Origin: Odontesthes bonariensis
Lineage: Eukaryota > Chordata > Actinopteri > Atheriniformes > Atherinopsidae
Direction of reading: 5' to 3'
NCBI RefSeq assembly: GCF_027942865.1
Contig: NC_134510.1
Location: 22,995,209 to 23,059,208, forward strand
DNA length: 64,000 nucleotides
Shown: in pieces, positions 31,646-53,537 of the stretch
Layout of the letters: each line of letters opens with the position of its first letter
Position numbering within the stretch: position 1 is the first letter of the stretch
Notes under the pieces: model-generated
Databases searched by the model: none
The model's input: only the letters and a program-made list of their open reading frames with translations
What the model was told of the DNA's origin: nothing
Made by a program: the position numbers and the translations under genes

Positions 31646-33360
31646 TTAGTGACATACCATTAATCTATTCTCTAATAACACTCTGCCAAAAATCTCATAT
31701 TCCAATGCTCTCCAGTTAAGCACATTCCCTGGAGTGAAGTTCAGATCATCCACATAGCTCTGCATCTCACAGGGGGAAAGGATGTAATCCCACATGTGGA
31801 CGTCACACATCATTCCAACGAAAGACTGCTTAGCATCAAACCCCCCACCGTGGGCATCCTGCTCCTGTAGAGAATCCAAAAGTTTGAGACAGTAAACAAG
31901 AGCTTTAATGTGCAGAATTTACAATAAAATCTATACAAAATCCATTAAAACTTTACCTGTCCTAAGATAATTATAACAGGTCCTATGATGTTTACTCCAG
32001 CGGTGGTAAATTTCCTAATCGAAGGTTGGCCATCAAACCACAGCTGCACCAGTCCAGACTCGGAGTCCCATGTGGTGCACACAGAGTGCCACATGTTTGG
32101 CTTGTAGTCACGCCCTCCAAATTCGGCCTTCTTATCCCTGACGTGGGGCTCCATCTCTTTGTTTGTGTTGTCCCAGAAAACCAGAAAGCCATTGGAATTA
32201 GAGGGTGTGGCCAAGGAGAAAAGGATGTGGTCTCTTTTAAGGTCTGTAAAGGATCTGAAAGGATGACACCCTGCATTATATAGTGTATCTAACAAACAGA
32301 GATACAGTAGGTTCCTCCATGCAGCTTACACATTCGTAGCTACCTGTGACAGACGGTTACATCCTGGAAGTTCTGTCTCGATGCGTTCAGCCTCACATGA
32401 GCTGTGTTTGTTTGCTGTGGGAAGGTGAACATCCTCCCAGACAGATCTAAGAAAAAAAAATCAAAAGGAAAACTTATTTGTATCAATCATTTTCCCAACT
32501 GAAGCTGCCCATATCATTAGTATTATGAACTTTATGACTAACTTGTGGTAACCATGATAGCGCTTCATAGATTTAGGATAGACCTTTCTTTTGAAGTCAT
32601 TAGGGTGAACACAGAGAACCATTATGTAAGCTCACCATGTGGCCGCTCTGGCATTCAAGATTGTAAAGAAACCTCAAAGCACAGAGGAAACAAACACTAG
32701 CAATTATGTTAACTGAAATTCTGATACAAATGGAGACATTGTTTATAGTCAGTATAGAAGTCATGTTATTCCTCTATCCACTATTATAGAATCTATTTAG
32801 CGAAAGTTAGCAAGGCAGAGAAATTCCTGGTACAAATCAGAAGGAGCACCGGTGTTTTGAGAGGCAAGACAGCGTAAGGTAAAGAATAAGAATCACGTCA
32901 AGTTAAAGTGAAATATTAATCAAAAAAATAAGATGAAATATTAATGAATATGAACTGGCTCTGACATGTACAATTATAAAATACAGAATAGTCACTTGAA
33001 ATTACACATACTTTTACGATCATCTTTTATTAAAAGTTTTCGCTATTAAGTAGAAAATAAATACCTCCAGGACTTGCAGCGCATGCTGTCAACATCAGCG
33101 ATACAAGCAGTAACTTCATCTAACAGAAAGAGAAAACATCACAAAGGAAAACAATTAGACTTGATTTCAATACTTTTTCTGTAAATTTTTTTTAAAAAGA
33201 ATAGCCTAGGACTCCTTCGGCCAACAATACAGGTGGAAAAAGGAAGAAAAAAGTGCACATGAAACTCTTTCTTTTGAAATTGTAACAGTTTTCAATTTGC
33301 TGTCAAATTTAATGTAGAAATCTTACCTTGAAATGCACGACAAGATTTTGTGTGCAGCTA
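31646..33360 (-). CDS. Pentraxin unit D: CRP/SAP-like secreted pentraxin (intact coding exons)
   Basis: Coding exons are 33065-33119, 32344-32446, 31957-32254 and 31646-31864, joining to 224 aa plus stop. All introns have GT-AG ends, and a 5' leader exon ends at 33327. MKLLLVSLMLTACAA is the signal peptide. The mature chain opens with LSGRMFTFPQQTNTAHVRLN. Cys51 (VTVC) and Cys112 (HSVC) should form the conserved disulfide. The pentraxin signature HSVCTTWDS is at about 109-117. The calcium-site motif EQD is at 153-155, with a Gln kept in DAKQSF. The Asp of the first calcium-site pair in CRP aligns with Ser (SNSNGF), which may weaken binding. The length equals the family norm. Such proteins are secreted acute-phase recognition molecules that bind phosphocholine-type ligands in a calcium-dependent way and activate complement; that function is inferred from the family. 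The end at 31646 (ENRLMVCH) reads through a possible GT donor, so a further exon cannot be excluded. Confidence 0.9.
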
Positions 33361-33380
33361 TGAAGAAGAATTTGTTTTGT
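33327..33380 (-). promoter_or_regulatory. Leader exon and weak TATA-like site of pentraxin unit D
   Basis: The leader ends CATTTCAAG|GTAAGA at 33327, as in unit B. At the same distance upstream where unit B has TATAAAAC, unit D has TACAAAAC (about 33374-33381). If this is the core promoter, it carries a one-base departure from the TATA consensus. The start site itself is inferred. Confidence 0.45.
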
Positions 33381-33858
33381 ACTCACTTCTTCTCCTTTTT
33401 TAATCTTTCTTCACGTGAACTTCCCTTATTCACTGCCTTTTTTTCTCTCTTGTTTCGAGGGCCCCAATCCAGGGCTGTTTGATTCTTCATTTATCAGCGG
33501 AATCTGCAGTGCAGTCATTCTCATGTTGAAATTGTCCTTGTTCCTGATTACAAATGCCAACGGCAGGTTTTCAGCGCCCTCTCAGCAGAGCGTGTGAGAG
33601 ATGAGACTTAACTCACACCATCTCTCTGGACTCCTCACATTCCCAGTACAATGCTCTTTGATGGGGTTAATGTAAAAAAGAAAAAAAGTGCATATTTGTG
33701 AAGTAAAATGCAAAAAGAAAAAGCACATAAAACTAAGAGTGAGGCATGCTTATGTTTTCACCCCTTTTACTTTGCAGCTCCTAAATAAGATCTGGTGCCA
33801 CTAATTATCTTCAGAAGGCACACAATTTGTATGTTAGGCTCCATCTGTGCGCACGCTC

Positions 33859-33948
33859 GAGTGGTTCAAGAGGAAGCATTTAAATGTGTTGGAGGGGCCG
33901 ACTCAAAGCCCGGACCTCAATCCAATTGATAATCTGTGGCATGACTGA
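33859..33948 (+). pseudogene. Tc1/mariner transposase C-terminal fragment
   Basis: The plus strand reads [20 protein letters not shown] followed by NPIDNLWHD and a stop. This is the Tc1 block around the third catalytic residue, where Tc1 normally has NPIENLW. The Glu is replaced by Asp and the frame ends at once. No terminal repeats are apparent nearby. Confidence 0.8.
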
Positions 33949-34461
33949 AAGCATTCGTTCAGTCATGCCAGATTGCAACATGGTTGTAATGCAAAACCAA
34001 AAATTAATCTTAAAAAAATTCTCATAAGCTTTGAATACTTTTGCAGGTCATTTTACTTTTAGTTTGTAGTGGAGTACAGTGGTACAATAAAAAAAAAGTC
34101 AAAATAGAGATGGGAAGTTGAAAAAAGGAAGTGAAAAATAGCGGTGACAAGGTTGAGTGTCCCTCTCCTCTTCCCCTCTGACATCTTTATGTGGTTTGTC
34201 TGACCTGTTGATAAGCCATGTTTTCCTATTTGCTGTTTATCTTTGGCTCAGCAGTTTCTCCCATACCACAGCAGAAGGATAACTATCAGTTAGCAACTGT
34301 GGAGCAGCTTGTCATGTAATGAAAACTAACACGAAAGGCTCTTGATCAAGGATCAGTATGGGATGAGTTGAGAATGAGAATGTCATGAGTCGACAAGGGG
34401 ATGATTATGGGGTACTCTGCTGGATTGCTTTGTGAACTGGTGTGAAAACAATCACCTCATA

Positions 34462-34610
34462 CCGAACATGAGCTAAATAAAGGAGATGATTGTGGATTTT
34501 AGAAGGACCACCAATGACCAAAACAATATGACCATCCTGGGAGAAGAAGAGGAGGTGGTGGAGGACTACAGACGCCTTGGTGCTCACCTGCACAACAAAA
34601 ATCACATCTT
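34462..34610 (+). pseudogene. Short non-LTR reverse transcriptase fragment
   Basis: The frame AKEMIVDFRR-like (here MIVDFRRTTNDQNNMTILGE) and EEEVVEDYRRLGAHLHNK match the palm/thumb border of fish LINE reverse transcriptases, which usually read MVIDFRR and YKYLGVHLDN. It is isolated and without ends. Confidence 0.6.
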
Positions 34611-34876
34611 TATCTTTAATTATACCTTTATCATTTGGGCTGACTGGTCTGACTGGTTGAGTTCTCCCATTTTTTCATTTCCACTTTTCTGCCTCAGGCA
34701 TGTCAGGTGTGATCTGTTTTAAAATCCATTAGCTTTATGTTGTACCGCAGGAACAGTAGTTACTGTTTGTGAATGTAACATTCAAATTCAGACAATAATG
34801 TTGGGAGCCTCAAAAAGAATTAGTGAGGCAGACTTAATTTGCCTCATCCGTATGGACCGGATCTGTTTAATCACAA

Positions 34877-37502
34877 TAATTGATCTTTAAAGTAACTGGT
34901 CCTGCTGCTGTGTTTTTGAAGGATTTTAGTGACTTTCTATCCTCCATAATAAAGTTGGAATCTGTTTTAATCTTTGGAGATTTTAACCTTCATGTTGATG
35001 ACAGCTCATCTTGCTCCGCAAAGGAACTTTTAACATTGACTGAAGCTTTCAATTTTGAGCAACATGTTTCTGATCCCACACACCAAAAAGGCCACATTTT
35101 AGACTTAGTTTTTACCCTTGGCCTAGACATTTCAAATGTGTCTGTACAGGACGTCCATCTGAGTGATCATTGTCTTGTTTTGTTTGATCTGCACTTCAGC
35201 CCTGAGCCTAAGCCCTTAGAAGTTAGGTCTCAGAGGCGTGTTATCTCTGCTAACACTGCAGACAGTTTTTCTGCTCTGTTTGACCCTCTTTTGTTCATGG
35301 ATTCCCTCGATGTGGACAATTTTATTCACTTTTACCAATCATTGTTTTAAAATTCTGGATCAGGTGGCACCTGTCAAATCAAACTTGTCACTGCAGAAAA
35401 AAGTGTGCCCTTGGACAAATGAAGATACCCTGAGTCTGAAGAGACTGAACGTCTGTGGAAATCCATCAACCTTTAGTTTAGATGCACAGACTTTATCTCA
35501 GGGATCTTGTGTCCTCATACAATGAGATGGTGGAAAATGCCAGATCTGACTATATTCGTCAACTGGTAACAGTAAATAAGAAAAACCCAAAGTGTTGTTT
35601 GACATGATCAATTCTCTTGTATGTCCTGCTGCACCAGTTACCCCTGTTTTTAGTGAAGTTGACAGCAATGCATTGTTGAGATTTTTGCTGACAAAATTCA
35701 GATGATCAAGGAGAAAATTCCTCTCCCTTTGTGTGGAACCCCTGCTGTCAATGAGCCTGTCTCCAGCTTGTGGTCCTCATTTAAGTTTGTGACTCTTGCT
35801 GATATCTCGGCACTGGTGACCAAGATGAAACCCTCCTCTTGCTCATCGGACGTCCTTCCTTGTAGGCTCTTTGTGAAAGTGTTTGATGTAATTGGCCCCT
35901 GGGTTACCAAAGTGGTTAACCTCTCTCTTTCTACAGGTGTGTTTCCCAAAACATTTAAGCATGCCATAGTGGAGCCCTTACTTAAAAAGACAGGCTTAGA
36001 CCCGACTGTCCTCAGTAATTTCAGGCCTATTTCAAAGCTACCACTCTTGTCCAAGATCCTAGAGAAGGTGGTCTCTGAACAACTGTAATTATTCCTGGAT
36101 CAAAGTAACACCCATGAGACATTTCAGTCTGGTTTCCGCAAACATCACTCTACGGAGACAGCCTTGCTGAAATTGTCCAGTGACATTATGATGTCTGCTG
36201 ATTTGGGAAAATGCACTGTTCTAGTTCTCTAAGATCTGTCCTCAGCCCTTGACACCGTTGACCACCAAATCCTGCTGAGAAGACTGAGGGATGAAGTAGG
36301 TATGTCAGGTTCAGTTCTACATTGGTTCTCGTCATACCTTTCTGGGCATAGTTTTAGTGTCACAGCAAACCAAATAAGGTCTGAGACAGCAGATCTGTTG
36401 TGTGGAATCCCTCAAGGTTCTGTCTTGGGTCCTGTATTATTTTTGCTGTATTTGATCCCTTTGGGAAAAATCATCCAGAGATTTTCTGATGTTTCGTACC
36501 ACATATTTGCTGATGATATCCAGCTTTACTGTTCTTTCAAGCCAACTGAGCTCCAGAGGCTAAATTCCTTAGTTCATTGTTTGGTGGAGATAAAACAATG
36601 GCTAAATGATAACACCTTGCAGCTAACTGTGGACAAAACAGAAACACTGGTTATTGCCCCTGATGACTCCATTCCAGGGATTAACCAGTACTTGGGTGAC
36701 TTGGCCAGTCTGTTAAACCGAGCCTAAGAATCCTGGGTATTGTGTTTGACAAAGACATGTCATTAGTGCAACATTGCAAACAGCTGACCAAATATTGCTT
36801 TTTTCAACTGAGGAAAATCTCAGGTAAATGGTGTCACAAAATGATTTGGAGCTGATCATTCATGCATTTGTGTCTTCGCGTTTAGACTATTGTAATAGTT
36901 TGTTTTCATGTCTAAACAAGAAGGAGCTGTCTCGTCTGCAGTTAGTTCAAAACTCTGCAGAGAGAATTCTGACCCGCTCTAATAGGAGGACTCACTTAAC
37001 CCCTATTCTTAAAGCTCTTCATTGGCTGCCAGTTTCCTCTAGGATCAATTTTAAAAATTTTGGTTTTAACTTTCAGAGCATTGCATGGTCAGGCTCCACC
37101 TTACATCAGTGATCTGATCCAGCCTTACACCCCAGATTGGGATCTGAGGTCTGTGGATAAGAATCTACTGCCACGCACTCGTTTGCGGACCAGAGGAGAC
37201 CGATCCTTCCAGGCTGTTGCTCCCAGGCTTTGGAACGATCTTCTGCTCTCTCTGCGTTCGATGGAGTCTGTTGACGTCTTCAAAAGGCAACTTAAGACCT
37301 ATTTATTTGTTCAGGTTTATGCTTAATTGTCTTAGGGCTGCTATGATTGTCACTGACTTGCCTTGGCCTTTTAAATTTATACTTGTATGTACTTCCTACT
37401 TCCTAAACTTGTGTGTTTCTGTTGTAACTGTAAAGCGCTTTGTGACCCTTGTCTGTGAAAGGTGCTGTACAAATAAAGCTTATTTACTTACTTACTTACT
37501 AG
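34877..37502 (+). mobile_element. L2/CR1-like LINE, 5'-truncated and decayed
   Basis: It begins inside the apurinic endonuclease domain (LIFGDFNLHVDD at about 34970, VHLSDHCLVL at about 35155). It continues into reverse transcriptase (RPISKLPLLSKILEKVV, SALDTVDHQILL, GIPQGSVLGPVLF, FADDIQLY at about 36510) and the C-terminal region (SRLDYCNSL, LKALHWLPV, GDRSFQAVAPRLWNDL). At least six frame changes or stops break the ORF. The 3' tail TGTAAAGCGCTTTGTGACC, GTGCTGTACAAATAAAGCTT ends in TTAC repeats (37484-37502), as usual for this clade. No target duplication was identified. Confidence 0.9.
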
Positions 37503-37734
37503 AGAGTTTGGCTAACTTTTTGCTCTGCCCTTACATAACAACACATGTCCATGTGGGCCCTGCACATGCAAAGCCATACGCATGAATTTGTTGTCAAAAG
37601 CCCACAAATATGTCAAGAGTCTGAAAGCAAAAAGATGTGGCAAAAGCAAAACTACAGAGAACCTTGGAGGACAGCGAGTTTAGTGAGAAATTCTATCACC
37701 GCTACAATCTGAAATCCAGCACTCTCCACAAGAG

Positions 37735-38335
37735 CACATTCCCTGTGTGAACTTTACATCGTGCATGTAGTTCTCTCACACTGAAAACGGGTGAGTTGCA
37801 TCATTTGGACATTAGCAGTCATCATGTCAAGAAAGGATTCGACCAAGTGAATCCTGTGAGGATCCTGCTCCTGGATGAACCGAAGACGTATAATACTGAC
37901 ATGGTACAGTTCAGACACGGACTCCCGTGTGAGGTTAGCTTTTAGTTCTGTTTCACAGTTCTGCAATATTGGGTGTGCCCAGCTGCTGTGACAATTTTGA
38001 TTTTAGGGCTCTCTGCCACAAAGATCTTCCTACCACAAATATTTTCTGGCAGAGACCTTCTTCTCAGAAATCTGTTTCACAGGAGAGTTTCTGCCAGGGA
38101 CAAGTTTTTCTGGCAAAATACCACAAAGACAAAGTTCTCTTGTGGGTATGGCAGGAAAAAAAAATGGATATAGTTTCTGGATTTGTCTGTAAAGGACCTA
38201 CAATTATTAACAAATAAATTATTATGCTTGTGGAGCTCTTCACGGTTATTATATACTGTTTCGATGTGGTCAGTGTCACATGAGCTGCAGCGATGTGTGG
38301 TGATGTGGATGAACATTTTACCTGACAGGTTAAAT
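37735..38335 (-). pseudogene. Pentraxin unit E, decayed
   Basis: Near-copy of unit C. Exon 4 relic starts at 37870 after an intact CAG and reads EQDPHRIHLVESFLDM. In a second frame the relic GNVL-W-VLDF follows near 37750. Exon 3 relic begins at about 38199 (SFTDKSRNYIHFF), and exon 2 relic lies at about 38230-38335 (HVTLTTSKQYIITV). The frameshifts are mostly shared with unit C, but the poly-A run in exon 3 is shorter. Upstream sequence shared with unit C (GAATAGCATCGGATCAGCCG) extends to about 38760. Confidence 0.8.
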
Positions 38336-38769
38336 CAAAGGGAGACGTTTCAAATGTTTATGTTTAAAATATGAATAAAAATAACACAGGAAGAGGGCTG
38401 CACAACAAACAAACCTATCATTCATGATTTATGAAAAAAGTCTTTGAAGTTGAAGCTTTAGAGGAAGCTACCACACAAGTCCCTTAAAAAGAGAATCTTG
38501 ATGAGAAAATCTTTGAACCATAAAATATTTGTTGCTCTGCTGTTTATCCAGTCTCTGTTTGTCTTTCAATTCAGAACATAGAGTAGATAATTGTTTTCTG
38601 CAAGTGTTTTCTTCATGCTTTTATGAAATGTTTTTATAGAAGAAAAATACAGCAATAACAGTTTATGTATGCTTTATGTGTGAATGCATCCTACTGAATA
38701 GCATCGGATCAGCCGGCGGGAACAACTCCGAAGAGGAATCAGGCTGAGATGCCTCGCATTTAAGGTAAA

Positions 38770-39367
38770 TACTCCCTGTTTGACTGAACTTAAGAGATTT
38801 GTGATGGGAAATTAAAAAAAATCAACGCTGTTTAAAGTCACAATAAGTTTTATTTTGAATAGTATCTTACAACAGGTTGTTTTAGAATTCAGTGACTAAG
38901 GAAGCAAACTTAATTCCAATATAAAATTTGCTAGAAAAGACAGATTAGGTCAGATAAGTGATATACAGCCAATAAACACGAGCATATATCATAACACATG
39001 GTTAATAGAAAATATAGAAAATCTGACCAAACTACTTTAAATAGAAATACAACAAAATCACCCTTTCTACTATTTGTATTAGCTTCTGTAACATCTGATG
39101 TACATGATTGTACTGTGGTATTAAACTTTGATCACTAAGAACACAGTGAAGCCGCATAAAATGTTTTACAGCTGTGTTAACTCGAGTTAACGTGCGTTAA
39201 TGGTGTTCAATGCTGACTTTGCTTTGTTTTGGAATAATATGGTTGTGAATATATGCCATACTGTATGCTGTAGAGCACTCTTGCATGACAGGTCACCATG
39301 TCTTTTATGCTGTGTTTTCCATGCAAACAGATGTAGAATTGCAGCTGTGTCTTTAACTGTGACCGTC
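38770..39367. other. 3' flank of STEAP4-like gene
   Basis: No gene or repeat recognised. On the minus strand an AATAAA hexamer at 38849-38854, 514 bases after the STEAP4 stop, is a candidate polyadenylation signal; this is only a motif match. Confidence 0.35.
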
Positions 39368-49879
<10,512 letters not shown>

Positions 49880-49999
49880 GCTGGTCTGTCTCTCAGCCGA
49901 TGTGGCTACAGCTTGACACAAAGTATATCCAGTGGTTTTGAAAGAACAAAACACTGCTTGAGGCAGGTCTTCTGTCAGTACCAGGCAGCTGTATTTAAA

Positions 50000-52900
50000 T
50001 GTGACTCAGAAACTGGTCAGAAAAAAATTCAAGACGGGTTTAACAAACTTGCTACTAAACTAAAATTGTGTTGCCTGTTCTTTTTAACTCATCAGTGTAC
50101 AGACTGATGGATGAGAAGTCTTGATGCAGCTTTTGTATTGGCCCATCCCCTCCTGTTTTAGTATTGGCCCAGGGTGAAGTCTGTCTAAACTGGGAATCTC
50201 CATGGCAAAAGGTGGTGGGATGTGTGCAAGTCCTGGCAGGAACATCTCAGAATGTTTTTTTCTGCTCTTTGTTAAACATGCTGTCTGCGTACGTGTCTGA
50301 GTGTGAGTGTGTTTGGCTCAGAAGAACAGAGGCAAAAAGTATGACCTTATTCTGGGAAGTCAGTGGAACATCTGTGCCAGATTATGCAACGTGGGAAATA
50401 ACGCTCTAATTCTTTACTGCCAAGCCAAAATTCTGTGGTATTTCCAGTTTTACCAGCTCACTGTAATATATTCACAAATCCATCATGTGCAGTAGGTTTA
50501 AGTCATGAACAATTTGAGGATATGAGATGGGATGGACATCTAAAAAGTGTTTTTAGATTGTGTCAGCTGACTGATAGCCAAGTGTGTAAATTAGTTATGT
50601 CAAAGCTCTGAACAGTCATTTTAAAGTAGTGTCCTACATTAAATGCAGAATGCAACAACATTCAGACAAAAATGGGATAATCTGTCATCTCAGTTATAAA
50701 GCGATAACACCAAGCCCTCTACGAACACTCTATCTGGGCCATTTCCAGGTCACAGTAAGCAAACACAAAGCGCTGGTATGCTCCCAGCCCCCTCCTCTCT
50801 TTTCTGCACAGTCTCTATTTTACAGCCACAGAATTCCCATAGCCTATAACAGATGCATAATTACTTTGACAAGAGGGCAAAACAAATAGCACACATCTCT
50901 GGTAGCAGAAGGTTATTTGCAGTGCGGTTAAAGTTAAGAACTCAATCCATATAATCAGTCACTGATGTATTGGTCAGTCGAGGTGTTCGGTGATTCAAGT
51001 ACTTTGCAGGCAAAACCCACCAATTACAGTCTAATCTGCTCTCTTGAGTTGCCCCTATGAGTAATTAATGTTCTTAGCCTTGTAACTCAAGTTGGCCTCT
51101 GACTGCAACCCTTCTTATATTCCCAGAGGTTCAAAATAGCTCCACTGTTCAAGGCCGAGGTGAACCACAAGCCCAGTGACCTGTCCTAAACTGTAATTAC
51201 TCCCTCTGCTCTACTGCTATACTAAGTGCCCAGCGTGTGTTTTTGTGAGCATGTGAGTTAACATGTAACACAAATATGTTTTTTTTTTTGTTTTTTTTTG
51301 CAAACACTGATTTGTTGTTTTTCTTAGCAATAATTAGGTGATCATTAGCTTGAGACCCGATTGAAAGTAATCTTCTGGTAGGTAAACTAATCTTCAAACA
51401 CCCCCACCACAAGTGTCCCAGAGTTCCTTGCACTCTGAGGCCGAACTCAGAGATCATCAAATCAAGAGAAAGCACAGGCACGAAAGAACAGCTCTTGGGA
51501 GAACATAACAGCTGCTGTCAAAGTTACACTCTAAACAAACTGCTTGAAACAGCGTGGGAGGTTTTCTGTTAATCAAAACAAAAGTGAGCGGAGGCAGCAA
51601 TCACATATCAAATGTCAAGTATGGAAAAAGGCACTCTCAGGGAAGGGTGATGATTGGACTGTCCAGTTTTACCAGGCTACGGCCATTACCATGATTGGCT
51701 TTATACTCCACAATATCTGATTGTGTAAGCAAAATGCAGGTTGTATTAGAGCCACAAGTCTATGCTAATGAATTCTGGTGCATGAAATGAGGCTCACCAA
51801 CGCAGCACAATCCTGCTCTCCATATCATTAAACTATACACATGACAGGTGAATTGATTAACATTGATTATGTTGTTTCAATATCACCTTTTAAGGGGAAG
51901 AATATATACATTAAGCATCAAGTCACTTCTTGAAGCTGATACATTGGCAGTAGGGAAATGAGAAAGGGTTAGCAATCTGAAATTGGACAGGGCACCTCCA
52001 GAATCATAAGTCTTGTTGAATATTGTCAGTATGCAGTGAACTGGAAATGGGTTCACAGGCCCCCAGTTTTTACTGATACACATGGGGAGAGAAGGCTGGC
52101 CCATGTGGTCCTACCTTACAGAGCTTCACTAGTATAATAAAATCCTTATAGTGCCTTATTATACTTTTATTAATTTGATACTTTTCAAACATTTTTTTCC
52201 AAAATAAACACAATGCTCCTGAGCTGCCTGAAACAACTTTTCCAGTCCTTGATCTTTTTTTTTTTTCTCCTTTTTTTACTTAAGGATTGTGAAAAAATCT
52301 GAATATTTCCTGCTTGGTGAGAAGTTTGGCATGCCCCTAAAAAAGAAAAGGGAAAAAAGACCTGTCCTTACACTCCTCTATTTCAGCCTGGTCGGGTAGC
52401 GCAGACTCGGGATCTCATTTATAGGCACTGTATACGTGCAAAATGGGACCTGGAAGTTGCGTACTAAGCCTCTGACACAAAAGTTTGGATCTATAAAAAC
52501 GTCTGACAGGTGAGCTAAGCCTACAAGCAACTCAGAGGGGACCACCAGATGGACAGTTTTTTCCCCTTCTAAAATAACTCAAACGTCAAACATTTCGTAG
52601 TAGTTCGAGTGACAGCTATATTGTGGATTTTTTACACAGCATCACTTCAGGATTCTTTATTTTGTCACAACACAACAACCGCAGAATATCTGTTGAGCAA
52701 TATGGTCTGCAATCCGTTCCAAAAGTGTCCAGACTGCAGCACTGTGCTACAATACGGGCCGTGTTATGAAGATTAGACAGTGTAAAGTATGATGAAGTGA
52801 TGTAAAAATTCACAATACAGCTCTTACTGAAACTGCCATTACATTTCTTAGGTTTGAGTTATTCTAAATGGCAAAAAAACACTGTTCTGGTGGTCTTATT

Positions 52901-53529
52901 CTGAGTAGCTTTTAGCTTTTGCACACCTGTTAGGAATCCATCTGGCTCTCCTAACATAGAGTGCTCTAACTGCAGTCTACTGCAGGTAAGACGCTGACTA
53001 CTCATTTATGCTAAACACAACCTCTCTTAAAAAAAACAATAAATAAATCATCTCTTCATAGCTCATAAATCAATTCTAGTAGACCCCCCCCCAAAAAAAA
53101 CTACGAACCTGTAAATAAGCACGATATGGCATATTTAATGGTGTCAGAACACACGGTTCAGCATAGCTGCAGACTTCTGCAAGAAGAGTGTAAAACCAAT
53201 AGTCTAACAAAATTTATATTTCTTTTATTTCATATGGACATATGGGTTTATCTTACCAGAGGAATAGATGGCAGCAAGGCTCACTGCAGGAAGAAGGCAG
53301 GCCAGTGAAGGCAGAGTCACTCTCTGGGCGATACTCTGTTCCAAAATGCTGGCTCCTGGTGTTCATGTAGATGATACTTTGAAGTTTTTTCAAAATTACC
53401 ACATAGTTGCAGATCACATACAGTACATTCCTTAGTGATAGCAGTTTTTTTTTTCTTTCCTGTCAGCAGGGTAGTGTACCCTGCAACTCAAAAGTTGTTC
53501 AGAGATGTTTTGAGGCACTTAACAGAAAG
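50000..53529. other. Upstream flank of STEAP4, no gene recognised
   Basis: No coding exon is recognisable on either strand. The 5' untranslated exon and promoter of the STEAP4-like gene should lie here, but I cannot place them. Positions 52380-52560 (GGGATCTCATTTATAGGCAC and GTTGCGTACTAAGCC) resemble a degenerate fish MITE. T-runs occur at 51280-51300 and 52255-52280. Confidence 0.45.
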
Positions 53530-53537
53530 GTCAAGGT

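Noticed and set aside
37217..37585. 122-aa membrane-like protein
   Set aside because: It overlaps the C-terminus and 3' tail of the LINE in a wrong frame.
38849..38854. Firm polyadenylation site for STEAP4
   Set aside because: Only a hexamer match; kept as a low-confidence remark in the flank entry.
49880..49954. Upstream ATG (MFCSFKTTGYT) as start of the STEAP4-like protein
   Set aside because: It would add 25 residues without similarity to the family and probably lies before a splice acceptor; MSEEVKPES at 49879 gives a usual N-terminus.
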